DNA of 64,000 nt from Glaciimonas sp. PCH181 (GTDB taxonomy: Bacteria > Pseudomonadota > Gammaproteobacteria > Burkholderiales > Burkholderiaceae_D). The position numbers and the translations under genes are program-made. The stretch is from NCBI RefSeq assembly GCF_003056055.1, contig NZ_PYFP01000001.1:1860001-1924000 (forward strand). The letters are read 5' to 3'. The notes beneath the pieces were generated by a model. That model was given only the letters and a program-made list of their open reading frames with translations. It was not told the DNA's origin and ran no database searches. Shown one piece after another: positions 27,271-38,911 of this stretch (the first letter of the stretch is position 1; each line of letters begins with the position of its first letter).

Positions 27271-29328
27271 TTATTTGGCAAACGGAGAAGGCATGAACCA
27301 AACCAGGAAACCTAGCACACCAATAATCATCACAAATGCATAGTGATAGATGTAACCAGATTGCCAGAGGCGGGTAATTTTCGAGAACCAGTTGACTGCC
27401 TTGGCGCTGCCATTCACAACCAAGCCATCAATCAGACTGCGGTCACCAACGTTCCACAAGCCTCGACCGATCAGACGCGCACCACCGGCGAAGACCACTT
27501 CGTTAAACTTATCCAGGTAGTACTTGTTATCCAATAACACGTACAGCGGATACAGCTTTTGTTTGATCGCCGCTGGCACACGCGGATTAACCATATAAAA
27601 GTAGTAGGCAACCACGACACCGGCAATTGCCAACCACAATGGCGCAGAAGTCAGACTATGCACAACCATCGATAGCGGGCCGTGGAAGTCATTACGTAAC
27701 TCTTCCATGGCGCGATGCGCTTCGCCGACCACGATCACATCTTTGAAAAAATTACCGTACAAAATAGGTTCAATGGTAAAGAAACCGATAACCGCCGATG
27801 GAATGGCCAGCAGAATCAAAGGCACCGTAACGACCCATGGTGATTCATGCGGCTTTTGACCTGGCGCCAAACCATGATGCCCGTGATCATCAGCCTCTTC
27901 TTCTTCGTGATGATCATCAGCATGATTGTCTGCATGATGATGCGGTTTGCCGAAACGCTCTTCGCCGTGGAACACCATGAAATACATACGGAACGAATAG
28001 AACGCAGTAACAAAAACGCCTGCCAGCACAGCAAATTTAGCGAAACCAGCGCCATATAAATGCGTCGCTTCGACTGCTTCGATAATACTGTCTTTAGAAT
28101 AGAAACCGGAGAAGAACGGCGTACCGATGAGCGCCAGAGAACCAATCAGCGAAGTGATCCACGTAATTGGCATGTACTTACGTAAGCCACCCATATTGCG
28201 CATGTCTTGATCATGGTGCATGCCAATAATGACTGAGCCTGCGCCAAGGAACAACAGCGCTTTAAAGAATGCATGAGTCATCAAGTGGAATACGGCGACT
28301 GAGTAAGCCGAGGCACCCAATGCGACTGTCATGTAACCAAGCTGTGACAGCGTGGAATATGCAACGACGCGCTTAATGTCAGTCTGGATCATGCCCAGGA
28401 AGCCCATGAACAGTGCGGTAATCGAACCAATGACCAAAATGAAGGAAAGAGCTGTATCCGACAATTCAAACAAGGGCGACATCCGCGACACCATAAAGAT
28501 ACCGGCGGTAACCATTGTCGCGGCGTGAATCAGCGCGGAAATCGGGGTTGGACCTTCCATCGAATCCGGCAGCCAGACGTGTAACGGAAACTGTGCCGAT
28601 TTACCCATTGCGCCGATGAATAAACAAATACAAGCAACGGTCAGCAGCATCCAGTTACTGCCCGGCAACATCATTTGCGCCAACGCGCCCTTTTGTGCGA
28701 ATACTTCGGTGTAGTTCATCGAGCCGGAATACGCCAATAGTAAACCGATGCCCAGAATGAAACCAAAGTCACCAACACGGTTGACCAGAAATGCCTTCAT
28801 ATTAGCGACAATTGCGGTCGGTCTGGTGTACCAGAAACCGATCAGCAAATACGATACCAGGCCTACTGCTTCCCAACCAAAAAACAGTTGGAGGAAATTG
28901 TTGCTCATGACAAGCATCAACATCGAAAATGTAAATAACGAAATGTAAGAGAAGAAGCGGTTATAGCCCTCATCGTCTTTCATGTATCCGATGGTATAAA
29001 TATGCACCATCAGCGAAACGAAAGTCACCACGCACATCATCATGGCAGTCAGACTGTCGATCAGAAATCCGACTTCCAGCTTGATTCCACCAACCGTCAT
29101 CCAGGTGTAAAGCGTACCGTTGAACGACGCGCCATCCATTACCGCAAGCAGTGTCTGAATTGAAATGATGAACGCAATCAGCACACCCAGGATGGTCACT
29201 GTGTGCGAGGTTTTACGCCCTATCAGATTGCCGAAGAATCGCGTACCGAATAAGCCTGCTATCGCGGCACCTACGAGAGGCGCCAACGGTACAGCCAGAA
29301 GTAATTGTGGGTTAAGTTGCCCCGCCAT
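27271..29328 (-). CDS. nuoL: NADH-quinone oxidoreductase subunit L
   Basis: 685 residues: the most distal antiporter-like subunit, with the long lateral helix that couples the membrane arm. Core strings are FFGWEAVGLVSYLLIGFWYT, GAMGKSAQFPLHVWLPDSME (conserved Lys) and DIKRVVAYSTLSQLGYMTVA. A loop at about residues 455-487 is very rich in His, Asp and Glu (KPHHHADNHADDHHEEEEAD then DHGHHG), longer and more charged than in E. coli NuoL. Such a loop could bind divalent metal, but this is speculative. A 247-nt gene-free spacer precedes the start at 29328. Confidence 0.97.
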   Translation of the reverse strand: MAGQLNPQLLLAVPLAPLVGAAIAGLFGTRFFGNLIGRKTSHTVTILGVLIAFIISIQTLLAVMDGASFNGTLYTWMTVGGIKLEVGFLIDSLTAMMMCVVTFVSLMVHIYTIGYMKDDEGYNRFFSYISLFTFSMLMLVMSNNFLQLFFGWEAVGLVSYLLIGFWYTRPTAIVANMKAFLVNRVGDFGFILGIGLLLAYSGSMNYTEVFAQKGALAQMMLPGSNWMLLTVACICLFIGAMGKSAQFPLHVWLPDSMEGPTPISALIHAATMVTAGIFMVSRMSPLFELSDTALSFILVIGSITALFMGFLGMIQTDIKRVVAYSTLSQLGYMTVALGASAYSVAVFHLMTHAFFKALLFLGAGSVIIGMHHDQDMRNMGGLRKYMPITWITSLIGSLALIGTPFFSGFYSKDSIIEAVEATHLYGAGFAKFAVLAGVFVTAFYSFRMYFMVFHGEERFGKPHHHADNHADDHHEEEEADDHGHHGLAPGQKPHESPWVVTVPLILLAIPSAVIGFFTIEPILYGNFFKDVIVVGEAHRAMEELRNDFHGPLSMVVHSLTSAPLWLAIAGVVVAYYFYMVNPRVPAAIKQKLYPLYVLLDNKYYLDKFNEVVFAGGARLIGRGLWNVGDRSLIDGLVVNGSAKAVNWFSKITRLWQSGYIYHYAFVMIIGVLGFLVWFMPSPFAK

Positions 29329-29575
29329 GATGAACCTTATCTTTATTCGTTGTTCGCTGTGGTCGTCCCTAAAACCTGCGATGGGCTATACACCCCCACA
29401 CCAATCTTGCATTTGAGATGCTTGCCGTAAAGTCCTACGGCTCGCTTCTAAAATGCGACACTGGCGCGTTCGCTACGGTTTTTTGAGTTGCCCTGTAGTC
29501 ACAATATGTCATGCAATTTTTCGTAATACCGCATCACACATATTGCTGTCACTTGTCTTGTTTCTGAATCTAATC
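29329..29575. other. 247-nt spacer between nuoK and nuoL
   Basis: nuoK and nuoL are normally a few bases apart, yet here 247 nt separate them and neither strand has a plausible ORF. The leftward strand contains CCGTAG and, about 40 nt on, GAGCCGTAGG with ACTTTACGG, repeats with partial self-complementarity that could fold in the mRNA. It may hold an internal promoter, an RNA-processing site or a degenerate dispersed repeat. I see no insertion-sequence ends. Confidence 0.5.
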
Positions 29576-29884
29576 TCAACCTTTCAGGCTATCGAGATCT
29601 TCTACATTGATGGTATCCAGGTTACGGAACAACACCACCAGAATCGCCAAACCAATCGCCGCTTCGGCTGCAGCAACTGTCATGATAAAGAATACGAAAA
29701 TCTGACCAGCTGGATCGCCGAGGTAATATGAAAAGGCGATAAAGTTTATATTCACCGATAACAACATCAATTCGATTGCCATCAGCAATACGATAATATT
29801 TTTACGATTCAGAAAAATTCCGACGATCGCGATCGCAAACAGGATCGCGCCGAGGATCAAATAATGTGACAGTGATAAAGCCAT
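29576..29884 (-). CDS. nuoK: NADH-quinone oxidoreductase subunit K
   Basis: 102 residues, three transmembrane helices. The conserved membrane glutamates needed for proton transfer are in [20 protein letters not shown] (residue ~36) and [19 protein letters not shown] (residue ~72). Ends [15 protein letters not shown], the family's usual C-terminus. It follows nuoJ after 12 nt and is itself followed by an unusual 247-nt spacer before nuoL. Confidence 0.97.
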   Translation of the reverse strand: MALSLSHYLILGAILFAIAIVGIFLNRKNIIVLLMAIELMLLSVNINFIAFSYYLGDPAGQIFVFFIMTVAAAEAAIGLAILVVLFRNLDTINVEDLDSLKG

Positions 29885-29896
29885 GATCGATTCCTC

Positions 29897-30532
29897 TTAT
29901 TTTTTTTCTGGCGCGGCCGTTGTTGGCGTATCAAATGGTCGCTGCTCCGACTTCATTTTTACCAGTCGTATACGATCCCCACTACGTGCCTTTACAGCCT
30001 CGGAAGGTGCCATAGCCTTGGTATCTTTGCGGCGACGCAATGTGAGTGCAACCGCAGCAACAATCGCTACCAGCAATACCACGGCAGCAATTTCAAACGC
30101 GTACACATATTGGGTATAAATCAGCAAACCAAGTGCTTTGGTATTTCCGATGTTTGCAGAAATCGCCGGTACTTCGCTTTCAGGAGCCCAAAAACCGCGC
30201 AGTAATACTGCCGCCATTTCTAGAACAATAATGACGCCGACAGTAGCGGCCAACGGAAAGTACCCCCAAAATCCCTCTCGCAACTTATCCAGATTAACAT
30301 CTAGCATCATCACAACAAACAGGAAGAGCACCATTACTGCCCCGACATACACGAGAACCAGAACGATCGCCAGGAATTCTGCTTTAAGCAACATCCAGAT
30401 ACCGGCCGCTGAAAAGAACGCCAACACTAGAAATAATGCTGAGTGCACGGGATTGCGCGCCGTGATAACACGTAATGCAGCGATGACCAGCACCACCGAA
30501 AACGCGTAGAACAAGAATGTCTTAAATTCCAT
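29897..30532 (-). CDS. nuoJ: NADH-quinone oxidoreductase subunit J
   Basis: 211 residues with five transmembrane helices; core complex I membrane subunit near the quinone end. Family strings are NPVHSALFLVLAFFSAAGIW (residues ~27-46) and LVYVGAVMVLFLFVVMMLDV (~60-79). After the last helix (EIAAVVLLVAIVAAVALTLR) there is a basic, hydrophilic tail of about 45 residues (KDTKAMAPSEAVKARSGDR and beyond) that E. coli NuoJ lacks and that is typical of betaproteobacterial versions. 12 nt before nuoK. Confidence 0.96.
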   Translation of the reverse strand: MEFKTFLFYAFSVVLVIAALRVITARNPVHSALFLVLAFFSAAGIWMLLKAEFLAIVLVLVYVGAVMVLFLFVVMMLDVNLDKLREGFWGYFPLAATVGVIIVLEMAAVLLRGFWAPESEVPAISANIGNTKALGLLIYTQYVYAFEIAAVVLLVAIVAAVALTLRRRKDTKAMAPSEAVKARSGDRIRLVKMKSEQRPFDTPTTAAPEKK

Positions 30533-30614
30533 AATCGACCAAAAAAGTCAGCTAAATAAGCTTTAAATTCAGGCTTGAGGACAAACCAAGTCCACAAGCC
30601 GGGAGCAACACCGA

Positions 30615-31103
30615 TTAACGGTATGCAGCATCTGCCGCACGTGCTGCAGCGATTTCAGGTTCGTAACGATCACCAACCGCCAGCAACATTTCTTTGGTGT
30701 AGTACAAATCACCGCGCTTTTCACCGTGATATTCAAGAATGTGCGTTTCAACAATTGAATCTACCGGGCATGACTCTTCGCAAAAACCGCAAAAAATACA
30801 TTTGGTCAAATCGATATCGTAACGCGTCGTGCGGCGTGAACCATCTTCACGCTGTTCCGACTCAATCGTAATCGCCATCGCAGGGCAAACCGCTTCACAC
30901 AATTTGCAAGCAATGCAGCGCTCTTCGCCATTCGGGTAACGACGTAGTGCATGCAGACCACGGAAACGCGGCGACTGCGGCGTCTTTTCTTCCGGGAACA
31001 ACACCGTAATTTTGCGCGCAAACAGGTAACGGCCAGTCAGCCGTAATCCTTTAAGCAGCTCCAGCAGCATTAAGCTACCGAAAAAATCCTTAATCGCTTC
31101 CAT
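30615..31103 (-). CDS. nuoI: NADH-quinone oxidoreductase subunit I (two 4Fe-4S clusters)
   Basis: 162 residues. Two ferredoxin-type motifs hold clusters N6a and N6b: [16 protein letters not shown] near residue 63 and [16 protein letters not shown] near residue 102. They carry electrons from NuoG towards NuoB. The N-terminal amphipathic region ([19 protein letters not shown]) anchors it to the membrane arm. It starts 17 nt after nuoH; an 82-nt gap follows before nuoJ. Confidence 0.97.
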   Translation of the reverse strand: MEAIKDFFGSLMLLELLKGLRLTGRYLFARKITVLFPEEKTPQSPRFRGLHALRRYPNGEERCIACKLCEAVCPAMAITIESEQREDGSRRTTRYDIDLTKCIFCGFCEESCPVDSIVETHILEYHGEKRGDLYYTKEMLLAVGDRYEPEIAAARAADAAYR

Positions 31104-31120
31104 TTATAATAAACCTTCCA

Positions 31121-32191
31121 TTACTTCCAGATATTCCACGGACTTTGAATCCAGGCAGCGACGATCACCAAATAAGCGAGGGTCAACGGGATAAATACTT
31201 TCCAGCCCAAACGCATGATCTGGTCATACCGATACCGCGGAAATGATGCCCGAACCCAGATAAACATCGACACCACCAAGAATGTTTTTGCACCGAGCCA
31301 AATCCAGCCAGGGATGAAATCAAGTATCTGCAGTGGCGATGCCCAACCACCCAAAAATAACAATGACGTCAAAATCGAAATCAAAATCATATTGGCGTAT
31401 TCAGCCAGGAAGAACATAGCGAACGACATACCTGAGTACTCGATCATATGACCGGCAACGATTTCAGATTCACCCTCTACAACGTCGAACGGATGACGGT
31501 TAGTTTCAGCAATACCCGAGATAAAGTAGATGACAAACACCGGCAACAATGACAACCAGTTCCATGACAGGAAGCCAAGGCCCATATCGTAGAAACGGCC
31601 CTTACTTTGTCCCATCACAATGTCGGTCAGATTCAAACTGCCTGAGACCATCAAGACAATCACTAGCGCAAAGCCCATCGCGATTTCATACGACACCATC
31701 TGCGCTGAAGCACGCATGGCACCCAAAAATGCGTATTTGGAGTTTGAAGCCCAACCAGCAATAATCACGCCGTAGACTTCCATTGAAGTAATTGCCATCA
31801 CAAACAACAAACCGGCATTCACATTGGCCAAAACTGTCTCAGGCCCAAATGGAATCACTGCCCATGCCGCAAGTGCAGGCATGATGGTCATGATGGGTGC
31901 AATAAAGAACAGGTATTTATTCGCACGTGACGGCAAAGTCACTTCCTTCAGCAGCAACTTTAGCGCATCGGCAATCGGTTGCAGTAAGCCGAATGGTCCA
32001 ACGCGGTTAGGGCCCAAACGAATATGCATCCAACCGATTAGTTTACGTTCCCAATATGTCAGATAGGCCACGCACAATAACAGTGGTACGACTACGATAA
32101 CAATCTTGATAACATTCCAGATCAACGGCCAGATAACGCCAAGATGATCTGCGCCTACAGCATTAATGGAGGCGATAAATTGATCCATCAT
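31121..32191 (-). CDS. nuoH: NADH-quinone oxidoreductase subunit H
   Basis: 356 residues, eight transmembrane helices; forms the quinone-binding chamber at the junction of the two arms. Signature strings are [20 protein letters not shown] near residue 49 and [20 protein letters not shown] near residue 224, both conserved from bacteria to mitochondria. The start overlaps the nuoG stop by 4 nt (ATGA), indicating translational coupling. Confidence 0.97.
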   Translation of the reverse strand: MMDQFIASINAVGADHLGVIWPLIWNVIKIVIVVVPLLLCVAYLTYWERKLIGWMHIRLGPNRVGPFGLLQPIADALKLLLKEVTLPSRANKYLFFIAPIMTIMPALAAWAVIPFGPETVLANVNAGLLFVMAITSMEVYGVIIAGWASNSKYAFLGAMRASAQMVSYEIAMGFALVIVLMVSGSLNLTDIVMGQSKGRFYDMGLGFLSWNWLSLLPVFVIYFISGIAETNRHPFDVVEGESEIVAGHMIEYSGMSFAMFFLAEYANMILISILTSLLFLGGWASPLQILDFIPGWIWLGAKTFLVVSMFIWVRASFPRYRYDQIMRLGWKVFIPLTLAYLVIVAAWIQSPWNIWK

Positions 32192-34530
32192 GCTTTCTCC
32201 ACAACGATAGAACCGAACATCGAACCCAGAGCTACAGTCGATGCGTGAGACGCGGCAACACGCACAACATTATCGGGCAAGCCAAGATCGATTGCAGCTA
32301 GCAGTGACGCTGCACCCTGCCCTTGTTTTACATTCACCAGGTCACCATTAGCGATACCCAGTTTTTCAGCCAACGCAGCAGATAACCATGCTCGCGGCGC
32401 TTGACCATCTATGGTTTCTTGCAACGATGCTGCGCGCCGCACCACTGCATCGGCAAAATAGATAGGCACATCAGCGATACGCTCGATAGCACTATCAGCC
32501 ACTTGCGGAGCGGCTTCTAATTGCAGATCAGAGAGGTTATTCAGTTGCGCCTGCAGATTTACTTCGACAATGCCATCAGTACCCAGCACTTCAGCGCGAA
32601 TGGCTTCGGAAGTATCGTAGTCAAAACCTGGCAAGCTAAGCAGATTACCTAATACCCGCATGACTTTCCATGCAGGTCGCGCATCCGCCAATGGGCGCAC
32701 AGTGCCGTTAAAACTTTGGGCACGACCTTCGCAATTGACAAATGTGCCGGAAGTTTCGGTAAATGGTGCAATAGGAAGCAACACGTCAGCGTAATCAGTG
32801 CCGTGCTTGTAAGCCGATAACACCACTACCATTTCGGCTTGATTCAATGCAGCACGGGCGATTTGTGGATTAAAGCTATCAAACTCTGGCTCGGCATTCA
32901 GCAGTACGTAGGCTTTGCGCGGTTTTGCAAACATTTCTTGTGCGTTAGCGCCTTTGCCTACCGCAGGAATTGCCTGTGCCAAATAACCACCGACGGTATT
33001 ACCTGCCTCAGTCATATAGCCAAATTTGGCTCCTGTTTGCTGCGCGATCCATTGTGCAGCAACGTGCAACTGCGATGCTTGTGGATGCTGTGCTGCGGCA
33101 TTACCCAGCAATACTGCTTTGGATGTACCGGATATCAAACTAGTAGCGATTTGCTTAGCATTCGCTGACGGCGTGACATTATCAAAACCTGCTGGCACAG
33201 CAACACTCTTGGCTTGCGCAACGGCGACGACAACTTCGCCTAGCATCGCCAACCAGTTTGATGGTGCTGTGATGATCTTGTTCGCGACCGGCATCAACAA
33301 ATCATCGTCGGTGGCGTGCAGGATGCTTAACTTGGCACCACGTTTAACACCCAAACGCAGCCGTGCAGATAATAGCGGATGATCTTTGCGCAGGAACGAA
33401 CCAATTACGAACGCCCGATCCAGATCAGCAAATTCATTGATCGACATACCAAGCCAAGGCCTTACTTTGCCATCCAACGCAAAGTCTGACTGACGTGTAC
33501 GGAAATCGATATTTTCGGAGCCTAGTCCACGTACTATTTTTTGTAGCAGGGACAATTCTTCCACTGTCGAATATGGAGTACCCAACGCTGCAATCGCATC
33601 AGCGCCATGCTCATGACGGACATTGCGCAAACCATGCGCGACGTATTCCAGCGCGGTTTGCCATTCAACTTCTTGCCATTTTCCGTCTTGCTTCAGCATT
33701 GGTTTGGTCAAACGCTCAGCGCTGTTCAAACCTTCGTATGCAAAGCGATCTTTATCCGACAACCAGCATTCATTGACGTCGTTATTTTCTAACGGCAGCA
33801 CGCGCATGACTTTGCCAGACTTAACCTGAACGATCAGATTTGCGCCTAGGCCATCGTGTGGGCTGACTGATTTACGTCGTGACAATTCCCAAGTACGGGC
33901 GCTGTAACGGAATGGTTTCGAAGTCAATGCACCGACTGGGCATAGATCGATCATATTGCCAGACAACTCTGAATTGACAGTTTTGCCGACAAAGGTCGTA
34001 ATCTCGGAATGCTCACCGCGACCGACCATACCGAATTCCATCACGCCAGCAATTTCCTGACCGAACCGAACGCAGCGCGTGCACTGAATGCAACGGCTCA
34101 TTTCCTGCATCGAGATCAATGGACCAGCATCTTTGGGTGTTACGACGCGCTTTTCTTCTTCGTAGCGTGACGATGACTTACCGTACCCAACCGCCAAATC
34201 CTGTAATTGACACTCACCACCCTGATCGCAGATTGGGCAATCCAGCGGGTGATTAATCAACAGGAATTCCATCACGCTCTTTTGTGCGGTAACCGCCTTT
34301 TCACTAGCTGTACGCACAATCATGCCAGCGCTGACCGGCGTGGCACAGGCCGGCAAAGCCTTCGGCGCTTTTTCTACCTCGACCAGACACATACGGCAGT
34401 TTGCCGCAATAGAGAGTTTTTTGTGATAACAAAAATGAGGAATATAGGTGCCCATTTTGTTGGCAGCATCCATTACCATGCTGCCCTCTTGGACTTCCAC
34501 TTTTTTGCCGTCTATTTCGATTTCGACCAT
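32188..34530 (-). CDS. nuoG: NADH-quinone oxidoreductase subunit G
   Basis: 780 residues. The N-terminal 2Fe-2S ferredoxin domain has Cys in [20 protein letters not shown] (residues ~34-53) and CATP (~62), followed by the His-Cys cluster motif ([18 protein letters not shown], residue ~94) and [16 protein letters not shown] (~147). The remaining ~550 residues form a molybdopterin-oxidoreductase-like domain without cofactor. It relays electrons from NuoF/E to NuoI. The C-terminal two thirds are more Ala-rich and diverged than the N-terminus, as usual. Overlaps nuoH by 4 nt. Confidence 0.97.
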   Translation of the reverse strand: MVEIEIDGKKVEVQEGSMVMDAANKMGTYIPHFCYHKKLSIAANCRMCLVEVEKAPKALPACATPVSAGMIVRTASEKAVTAQKSVMEFLLINHPLDCPICDQGGECQLQDLAVGYGKSSSRYEEEKRVVTPKDAGPLISMQEMSRCIQCTRCVRFGQEIAGVMEFGMVGRGEHSEITTFVGKTVNSELSGNMIDLCPVGALTSKPFRYSARTWELSRRKSVSPHDGLGANLIVQVKSGKVMRVLPLENNDVNECWLSDKDRFAYEGLNSAERLTKPMLKQDGKWQEVEWQTALEYVAHGLRNVRHEHGADAIAALGTPYSTVEELSLLQKIVRGLGSENIDFRTRQSDFALDGKVRPWLGMSINEFADLDRAFVIGSFLRKDHPLLSARLRLGVKRGAKLSILHATDDDLLMPVANKIITAPSNWLAMLGEVVVAVAQAKSVAVPAGFDNVTPSANAKQIATSLISGTSKAVLLGNAAAQHPQASQLHVAAQWIAQQTGAKFGYMTEAGNTVGGYLAQAIPAVGKGANAQEMFAKPRKAYVLLNAEPEFDSFNPQIARAALNQAEMVVVLSAYKHGTDYADVLLPIAPFTETSGTFVNCEGRAQSFNGTVRPLADARPAWKVMRVLGNLLSLPGFDYDTSEAIRAEVLGTDGIVEVNLQAQLNNLSDLQLEAAPQVADSAIERIADVPIYFADAVVRRAASLQETIDGQAPRAWLSAALAEKLGIANGDLVNVKQGQGAASLLAAIDLGLPDNVVRVAASHASTVALGSMFGSIVVEKA

Positions 34531-34650
34531 GGCTTTTGCTTTTCTTGCCTAAGTTTTTTGCTTACTGTTCTGAGTTACGCCGTCACACACGCGATGACTT
34601 CGCCGTATCCATGGAGTCACCGGAAGGCGTCTTAAATTTTAGCGCTACCC

Positions 34651-35946
34651 TTAAACATAAGCGGGCACCAAGCAATGTTTATGCTCGATATGATATTCAA
34701 ATTCTTCGCGGAAATGCTTCAAGAAACCGCGTACCGGCATCGCCGCTGCATCTCCGAGCGCACAAATCGTGCGGCCCATGATATTGCCGGCGACAGTGTC
34801 CAACAGTTCTATATCTTCAGGGCGGCCGTCCCCTGTTTCGATCCGATGTACAAGACGATACAACCAGCCAGTACCTTCACGACATGGCGTACATTGACCA
34901 CAGGATTCTTCAAAATAGAAATACGACAATCGCTGCAACGCCTTGACCATGCAACGCGTGTCATCCATCACGATGACAGCGCCGGAGCCCAGCATCGAAC
35001 CGGCTTTAGCAATTGCGTCGTAATCAAGATCGGTGTCCATCATCACGTCGCCACGAATCACTGGTGCCGAAGATCCGCCTGGGATGACCGCTTTAATCTT
35101 TTTACCGCCGCGCATCCCACCGGCAAGCTCTAGCAGCTTGGCAAACGGGGTACCCAGAGGCACTTCATAATTACCTGGCAATTCGACGTCGCCGGAGATC
35201 GAGAAAATCTTGGTGCCGCCATTGTTTGGCTTACCTAAACCTGCATAGGCTTCGCCACCCATGTTCAACAGGAAAGGAACTGCTGCGAACGTTTCGGTGT
35301 TATTAATCGTTGTCGGTTTACCGTACAAACCAAAGCTGGCAGGGAAAGGAGGCTTAAAGCGCGGCTGTCCTTTTTTGCCTTCTAACGACTCCAGTAATGC
35401 AGTTTCTTCGCCGCAAATATACGCGCCGTAACCGTGGAATGCGTGCAACTGGAAGTTGAAAGTGCTGCCGAAAATCGCATCGCCTAGCGCATTTTCAGCA
35501 CGCGCCTCATCCAATGCTTCTTCGAATCGTGCGTATCCAGACCAAATTTCACCGTGGATATAGTTATAACCAACAGTAATGCCCATTGCGTACGCGCCAA
35601 TCGCCATGCCTTCAATCAGCGCATGCGGATTGTAGCGAATGATGTCACGGTCTTTAAACGTGCCTGGCTCACCTTCATCGGTATTACATACTAAGTATTT
35701 TTGACCGGGAAACTGACGCGGCATGAAACTCCACTTCAATCCAGTCGGAAAACCAGCACCGCCGCGACCACGCAAGGAACCCGCTTTGAGTTCTGCGATG
35801 ATCTGCTCTGGCGTAATGCCTTCGCTCAAAATGCGCTTCAATGCAGAATAACCACCGCGTTTGACATAATCGGCATAGTGCCAATTATCGCCATTCAAAT
35901 CGGCAAGTATCAGGGGATTGATGTGACGATTGTGCAGGCTGGTCAT
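34651..35946 (-). CDS. nuoF: NADH-quinone oxidoreductase subunit F (NADH/FMN site)
   Basis: 431 residues; the NADH dehydrogenase subunit with FMN and cluster N3. NADH/FMN-binding glycine loop [19 protein letters not shown] (residues ~57-75), the [20 protein letters not shown] string (~180) and the 4Fe-4S motif [16 protein letters not shown] (~350) with a fourth Cys near 395 ([13 protein letters not shown]). It overlaps nuoE by 4 nt. A 120-nt gap separates it from nuoG. Confidence 0.97.
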   Translation of the reverse strand: MTSLHNRHINPLILADLNGDNWHYADYVKRGGYSALKRILSEGITPEQIIAELKAGSLRGRGGAGFPTGLKWSFMPRQFPGQKYLVCNTDEGEPGTFKDRDIIRYNPHALIEGMAIGAYAMGITVGYNYIHGEIWSGYARFEEALDEARAENALGDAIFGSTFNFQLHAFHGYGAYICGEETALLESLEGKKGQPRFKPPFPASFGLYGKPTTINNTETFAAVPFLLNMGGEAYAGLGKPNNGGTKIFSISGDVELPGNYEVPLGTPFAKLLELAGGMRGGKKIKAVIPGGSSAPVIRGDVMMDTDLDYDAIAKAGSMLGSGAVIVMDDTRCMVKALQRLSYFYFEESCGQCTPCREGTGWLYRLVHRIETGDGRPEDIELLDTVAGNIMGRTICALGDAAAMPVRGFLKHFREEFEYHIEHKHCLVPAYV

Positions 35947-36461
35947 GTTAGGCTCACTGTTGCTGGAATTTGGCTGGATTCAGCTTCGCTCAATTCCGCC
36001 AGCAAACCATCAATCTTGTCGTTCGACATCCAGCTACACATACGTTTGTTGTTGACCAACAAAACTGGCGCATCACCACATGCGCCCATGCACTCACCTT
36101 CCATCAACGTAAACTTACCGTCGGCGGTCGTCTCACGGTAATCGATACCGAGCTTGTGTTTCAAATGTGCAGCGGCTTTTTCGCCGCCGGACAATTGGCA
36201 CGGCAAGTTAGTGCAAATCGTAATCTTGTGTTTGCCGATAGGCTTGGTGTTGTACATGTTGTAAAAGGTCGCGACTTCTTGCACCGCGATTGCTGGCATG
36301 TCGAGATAATCGGCAACATCCTGCATGGTTTCTGGCGATAGCCAGCCTTTTTCATCCTGTGCAATCGCCAATGCACCCATCACCGCCGACTGTTTTTGGT
36401 CGGTAGGAAATTTCGCAACTTCGCGATCAATTTTTTTGTAAGTTTCTTGACTTAACAACAT
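35943..36461 (-). CDS. nuoE: NADH-quinone oxidoreductase subunit E (2Fe-2S)
   Basis: 172 residues from the ATG at 36461 ([19 protein letters not shown]). In-frame alternatives are the ATG at 36473 and a GTG at 36542; none has a strong ribosome-binding site, so the start is uncertain, and I took the one matching usual family N-termini. The thioredoxin-like fold carries cluster N1a with Cys in [12 protein letters not shown] and [16 protein letters not shown]. It partners NuoF at the tip of the peripheral arm. Overlaps nuoF by 4 nt. Confidence 0.93.
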   Translation of the reverse strand: MLLSQETYKKIDREVAKFPTDQKQSAVMGALAIAQDEKGWLSPETMQDVADYLDMPAIAVQEVATFYNMYNTKPIGKHKITICTNLPCQLSGGEKAAAHLKHKLGIDYRETTADGKFTLMEGECMGACGDAPVLLVNNKRMCSWMSNDKIDGLLAELSEAESSQIPATVSLT

Positions 36462-36572
36462 GTTGTTGGCCATTCGTACGCGGTACTCTGCGCTAGTTAT
36501 TGGTAAATTCCCGGTAAGCACGCCGAGGCGCGCTAATGTCACGAAAATTTGCTTTCGCTGTAGAAAAAATCC

Positions 36573-37826
36573 TTAGCGGTCAATCTCACCAAACACAATA
36601 TCTTGCGTACCGATGATAGTGACGGCATCGGCAATCATGTGGCCTTTGGCCATCTCATTCAAACCTTGAAGATGCGGAAAACCGGGTGCGCGGATTTTCA
36701 GGCGATACGGTTTATTCGCACCGTCCGACACGATATACACACCGAATTCACCCTTTGGATGCTCAACGGCAGCGTAAGCTTCACCCGGTGGAACATGGAA
36801 TCCTTCAGTGAAAAGCTTGAAGTGATGAATCAGCTCTTCCATGTTGGACTTCATATCAACGCGCGACGACGGCGCTACCTTATGATTTGTAGTCATGACA
36901 GGACCGCTATTGTTCCGCAACCATTCTACGCATTGCTTGATAATGCGGTTTGACTGACGCATTTCTGCGACACGGACCAAATAACGGTCATAGCAATCAC
37001 CGTTTTTACCAACCGGAATATCGAAATCCAGTAAGTCGTAAACTTCATACGGCTGCTTCTTGCGCAAATCCCACTCAATGCCAGAGCCGCGCAACATCGG
37101 GCCTGTAAATCCCATCGCTTTTGCACGTTCAGGTGAAACTACACCGACCCCGACCAGACGCTGCTTCCAGATACGATTATCAGTGAGTAAGGTTTCGTAC
37201 TCATCGACATAGGTAGGAAAACGATTCGTGAAATCTTCAATGAAATCCAGCATCGATCCCTGACGATTTTCATTCAGGGCCTTGATGGCTTTGGCATTAC
37301 GAACGATAGACGCTTTATGCTGTGGCATCTGTTCAGGCAAATCACGATACACGCCGCCCGGACGATAGTAAGCAGCATGCATACGTGCGCCAGAAACAGC
37401 TTCGTAGCAATCCATCAAATCTTCACGCTCGCGGAACGCATACAACAATACCGCCATCGCACCAACGTCGAGTGCATGCGCGCCGATCCACATCAAGTGA
37501 TTCAGCAACCGCGTGATTTCGTCGAACATGACGCGAATATATTGCGCACGCAAAGGCACTTCGAGCCCCAATAGACGCTCAATCGCCATCACGTAACCAT
37601 GCTCATTACACATCATCGACACGTAGTCGAGACGATCCATGTAAGGAACAGATTGCAAATAAGTTTTTTGTTCCGCGAGCTTTTCAGTGCCACGATGCAG
37701 CAAGCCAATATGCGGATCGGCACGTTGAATAACTTCTCCATCCAACTCCAGCACCAGACGTAAAACACCATGTGCAGCAGGATGTTGTGGGCCGAAGTTC
37801 AGCGTGTAATTCTTAATTTCTGCCAT
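36573..37826 (-). CDS. nuoD: NADH-quinone oxidoreductase subunit D
   Basis: 417 residues; 49-kDa subunit that, with NuoB, forms the quinone-reduction site. Marks: [20 protein letters not shown] at residues 11-30, [14 protein letters not shown], and the C-terminal [14 protein letters not shown]. The conserved His in HPAAHG and the Tyr in [14 protein letters not shown] line the quinone pocket in known structures. The first base of its ATG is shared with the nuoC stop (1-nt overlap). Confidence 0.97.
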   Translation of the reverse strand: MAEIKNYTLNFGPQHPAAHGVLRLVLELDGEVIQRADPHIGLLHRGTEKLAEQKTYLQSVPYMDRLDYVSMMCNEHGYVMAIERLLGLEVPLRAQYIRVMFDEITRLLNHLMWIGAHALDVGAMAVLLYAFREREDLMDCYEAVSGARMHAAYYRPGGVYRDLPEQMPQHKASIVRNAKAIKALNENRQGSMLDFIEDFTNRFPTYVDEYETLLTDNRIWKQRLVGVGVVSPERAKAMGFTGPMLRGSGIEWDLRKKQPYEVYDLLDFDIPVGKNGDCYDRYLVRVAEMRQSNRIIKQCVEWLRNNSGPVMTTNHKVAPSSRVDMKSNMEELIHHFKLFTEGFHVPPGEAYAAVEHPKGEFGVYIVSDGANKPYRLKIRAPGFPHLQGLNEMAKGHMIADAVTIIGTQDIVFGEIDR

Positions 37827-38422
37827 TATTTGATCCCGTAATTTTCTTCGCGAATCACGCGTGGCGTGATTTCACGCGGGTCTATCGTTACAGGCTGATA
37901 AATCACGCGTTTTTGCTCAGGATCATAGCGCATCTCGACATAGCCTGAGACGGGGAAATCTTTGCGGAACGGATGACCGATAAAGCCGTAATCGGTCAAA
38001 ATACGACGCAAATCGTCATGACCTTCAAACAGAATACCGAAGAAGTCGAATGCTTCGCGCTCGTACCAGTTTGCTGCAGACCAGATATTGACCAACGATG
38101 GCAGCAAAGGCATTTCATCATTGGGGGCAAATACCCGCACACGCAAGCGCCAGTTATGCTCAAGCGACAGCAAATGCGAAACAGCCGCGAAGCGCGCACC
38201 GTCCCAAATACCATCGCCATAGGTTGAATAATCAACCCCGCACAAATCGATCAATTCTTCGAAGCGCGTATCCGCATGATCACGCAACACGCGCATCACC
38301 GATAGATAGTTCGCAGCCTTGACTACGATCGTCACTTCGCCGAAGGCAACAGTCAGACTTTGAAGATCATCGCCTAGCGCATTGCGCACAGCGGCTTCAA
38401 GGGTTTCCAGTTTCGTCGTCAT
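37826..38422 (-). CDS. nuoC: NADH-quinone oxidoreductase subunit C
   Basis: 198 residues; 30-kDa subunit of the peripheral arm. The conserved stretch [17 protein letters not shown] is present ([20 protein letters not shown], near residue 112), followed by [23 protein letters not shown], the family signature. It is a separate gene here, not fused to nuoD as in E. coli, which is the usual betaproteobacterial state. 9 nt after nuoB. Confidence 0.97.
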   Translation of the reverse strand: MTTKLETLEAAVRNALGDDLQSLTVAFGEVTIVVKAANYLSVMRVLRDHADTRFEELIDLCGVDYSTYGDGIWDGARFAAVSHLLSLEHNWRLRVRVFAPNDEMPLLPSLVNIWSAANWYEREAFDFFGILFEGHDDLRRILTDYGFIGHPFRKDFPVSGYVEMRYDPEQKRVIYQPVTIDPREITPRVIREENYGIK

Positions 38423-38431
38423 TCTATTCTC

Positions 38432-38908
38432 TTAGCGCGCAATCGTATTGGTGCGGCGAATCTTATTTTGCAGCTGAATGATGCCGTAAAGGAGAGCCTC
38501 AGCCGTTGGAGGACAACCTGGAACATAAATATCGACAGGCACAATCCGGTCACAACCACGTACCACCGAATATGAGTAATGATAGTAACCACCGCCATTG
38601 GCGCACGATCCCATCGAAATCACCCAACGCGGCTCTGGCATCTGGTCATACACCTTGCGTAACGCCGGTGCCATCTTGTTGCACAATGTACCGGCGACAA
38701 TCATCACATCAGATTGACGCGGCGACGGACGAAAAATCACGCCGAAACGGTCCATATCATAACGTGACGCGCCGGCGTGCATCATTTCGACAGCACAGCA
38801 AGCCAAACCGAACGTCATCGGCCATAACGAGCCGGTACGTGTCCAGTTGATTAGTTTGTCAGCAGTTGTGGTGACAAACCCTTCGTTCAATACGCCTTCA
38901 ATAGACAT
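38432..38908 (-). CDS. nuoB: NADH-quinone oxidoreductase subunit B (cluster N2)
   Basis: 158 residues; holds the terminal 4Fe-4S cluster N2, which reduces quinone. The four ligands are the tandem Cys in [14 protein letters not shown] (~37-38), the Cys in [20 protein letters not shown] (~102) and the Cys in [20 protein letters not shown] (~132). Normal length. It follows nuoA by 3 nt. Confidence 0.97.
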   Translation of the reverse strand: MSIEGVLNEGFVTTTADKLINWTRTGSLWPMTFGLACCAVEMMHAGASRYDMDRFGVIFRPSPRQSDVMIVAGTLCNKMAPALRKVYDQMPEPRWVISMGSCANGGGYYHYSYSVVRGCDRIVPVDIYVPGCPPTAEALLYGIIQLQNKIRRTNTIAR

Positions 38909-38911
38909 GAC

